A stretch of DNA of 64,000 bases from NCBI GenBank assembly GCA_036268995.1, contig DATATB010000010.1:6864-70863 (forward strand), written 5' to 3'. Each line of letters opens with the position of its first letter. Position 1 is the first letter of the stretch. The notes under the pieces were generated by a model, which had not been told where the DNA came from, did no database searches, and saw nothing but the letters and a program-made list of their open reading frames with translations. Source of the stretch: DATATB01 sp036268995 (GTDB lineage Bacteria > Planctomycetota > Planctomycetia > Pirellulales > PNKZ01). The position numbers and the translations under genes were made by a program. Below, piece after piece: positions 63,886 to 64,000 of this stretch.

Positions 63886-63973
63886 CCGTAGTCGTCTCGC
63901 TCCGCCGAGACGAAAGCGCTAAGTTCGAGCCGGCAGTGACGCCCTGCATCCCGACGGAGCGGGATGTCTACGG
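63886..63973. repeat. REPIN-like doublet with loop CTCCGY
   Basis: Two hairpins face each other: CGTCTCG, loop CTCCGC, CGAGACG (63893-63912) and CATCCCG, loop ACGGAG, CGGGATG (63947-63966). Read on the minus strand the second has the loop CTCCGT. Outer ends CCGTAG (63886-63891) and CTACGG (63968-63973) are inverted copies. It lies after the orphan hicB. Confidence 0.65.
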
Positions 63974-63975
63974 TG

Positions 63976-64000
63976 GGGTGCCACTGCTGGCTTTGCCCAG
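63976..64000. repeat. Half-unit of the GGGTGCCACTGCTGG repeat, cut by the window end
   Basis: GGGTGCCACTGCTGGCT followed by TTGCCCAG repeats the left unit of the doublet at 37352. In a full hairpin CACTGCTGG would pair with CCAGCAGTG, which the window end cuts short. It directly follows the REPIN-like pair at 63886. Confidence 0.6.

Overview
The window looks like a chromosomal segment of a high-GC planctomycete, most likely of the Pirellulales type. The evidence is gene content, not a marker gene: a PVC-type beta-propeller/HEAT/cytochrome c protein, a DUF1592-type cytochrome protein paired with a DUF1552 protein, DUF1080 proteins, Tat-exported Gfo/Idh oxidoreductases, SHD1-domain secreted proteases, an outer-membrane barrel with a C-terminal Phe, and a sigma-70 with an acidic N-terminus. 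No rRNA, tRNA, prophage, insertion sequence or CRISPR array was seen.

Layout. 1-7.3 kb: the tail of a PhcB-like methyltransferase, an orphan mraZ, a GT-C-like membrane protein, a FabF-type ketosynthase and a uvrC, the last two overlapping tail to tail. 7.3-14.9 kb: a ceramidase-like hydrolase under a PVC cytochrome gene (one operon), a lipoprotein/TIM-barrel pair, a Uma2 protein and an FAH-family protein. 15-25.8 kb: DNA maintenance, with mutS, comF, and the mutasome cassette imuA-imuB-dnaE2 around an outer-membrane protein gene. 25.9-37.3 kb: sugar catabolism (Gfo/Idh and a DUF1080 x2 plus GH172-like fusion), an AroE-like protein lacking the catalytic Lys, and two tandem large secreted trypsin-like proteases that are clear duplicates. 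37.3-47.7 kb: a methyltransferase, a hicB-hicA toxin-antitoxin pair, rpoD, an SDR, floA, a decayed DUF1501 gene, a DUF1080 protein, a PD-(D/E)XK-like protein, hisS and a YkgJ-type cysteine-cluster protein. 47.8-64 kb: an amine oxidase, a GH32/43-like secreted protein, a DegT aminotransferase, a MOSC protein, a PMA1-type proton ATPase coupled to a methyltransferase, a penicillin-acylase-like Ntn hydrolase, the DUF1592/DUF1552 pair and an orphan hicB.

Genes that work together. ImuA, ImuB and DnaE2 form a damage-inducible translesion synthesis module, and mutS and uvrC give mismatch and excision repair. The DUF1080, Gfo/Idh and TIM-barrel genes fit the oxidative 3-keto-sugar route common in planctomycetes. 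The DUF1592/DUF1552 pair and the PVC cytochrome/ceramidase-like pair are exported two-gene units whose substrates are unknown.

The most unusual feature is between the genes. At least five sequence-unrelated families of paired inverted hairpins (REPIN-like elements) occur. A second class consists of short tandem repeats (periods of 7, 8 and 10 bases built on GATGAAT, AAAAGTGA and CACTAATTNN) facing an inverted copy, forming long imperfect hairpins at gene ends. Several stop codons and C-terminal tails lie inside these repeats. No transposase that could move them is in the window.
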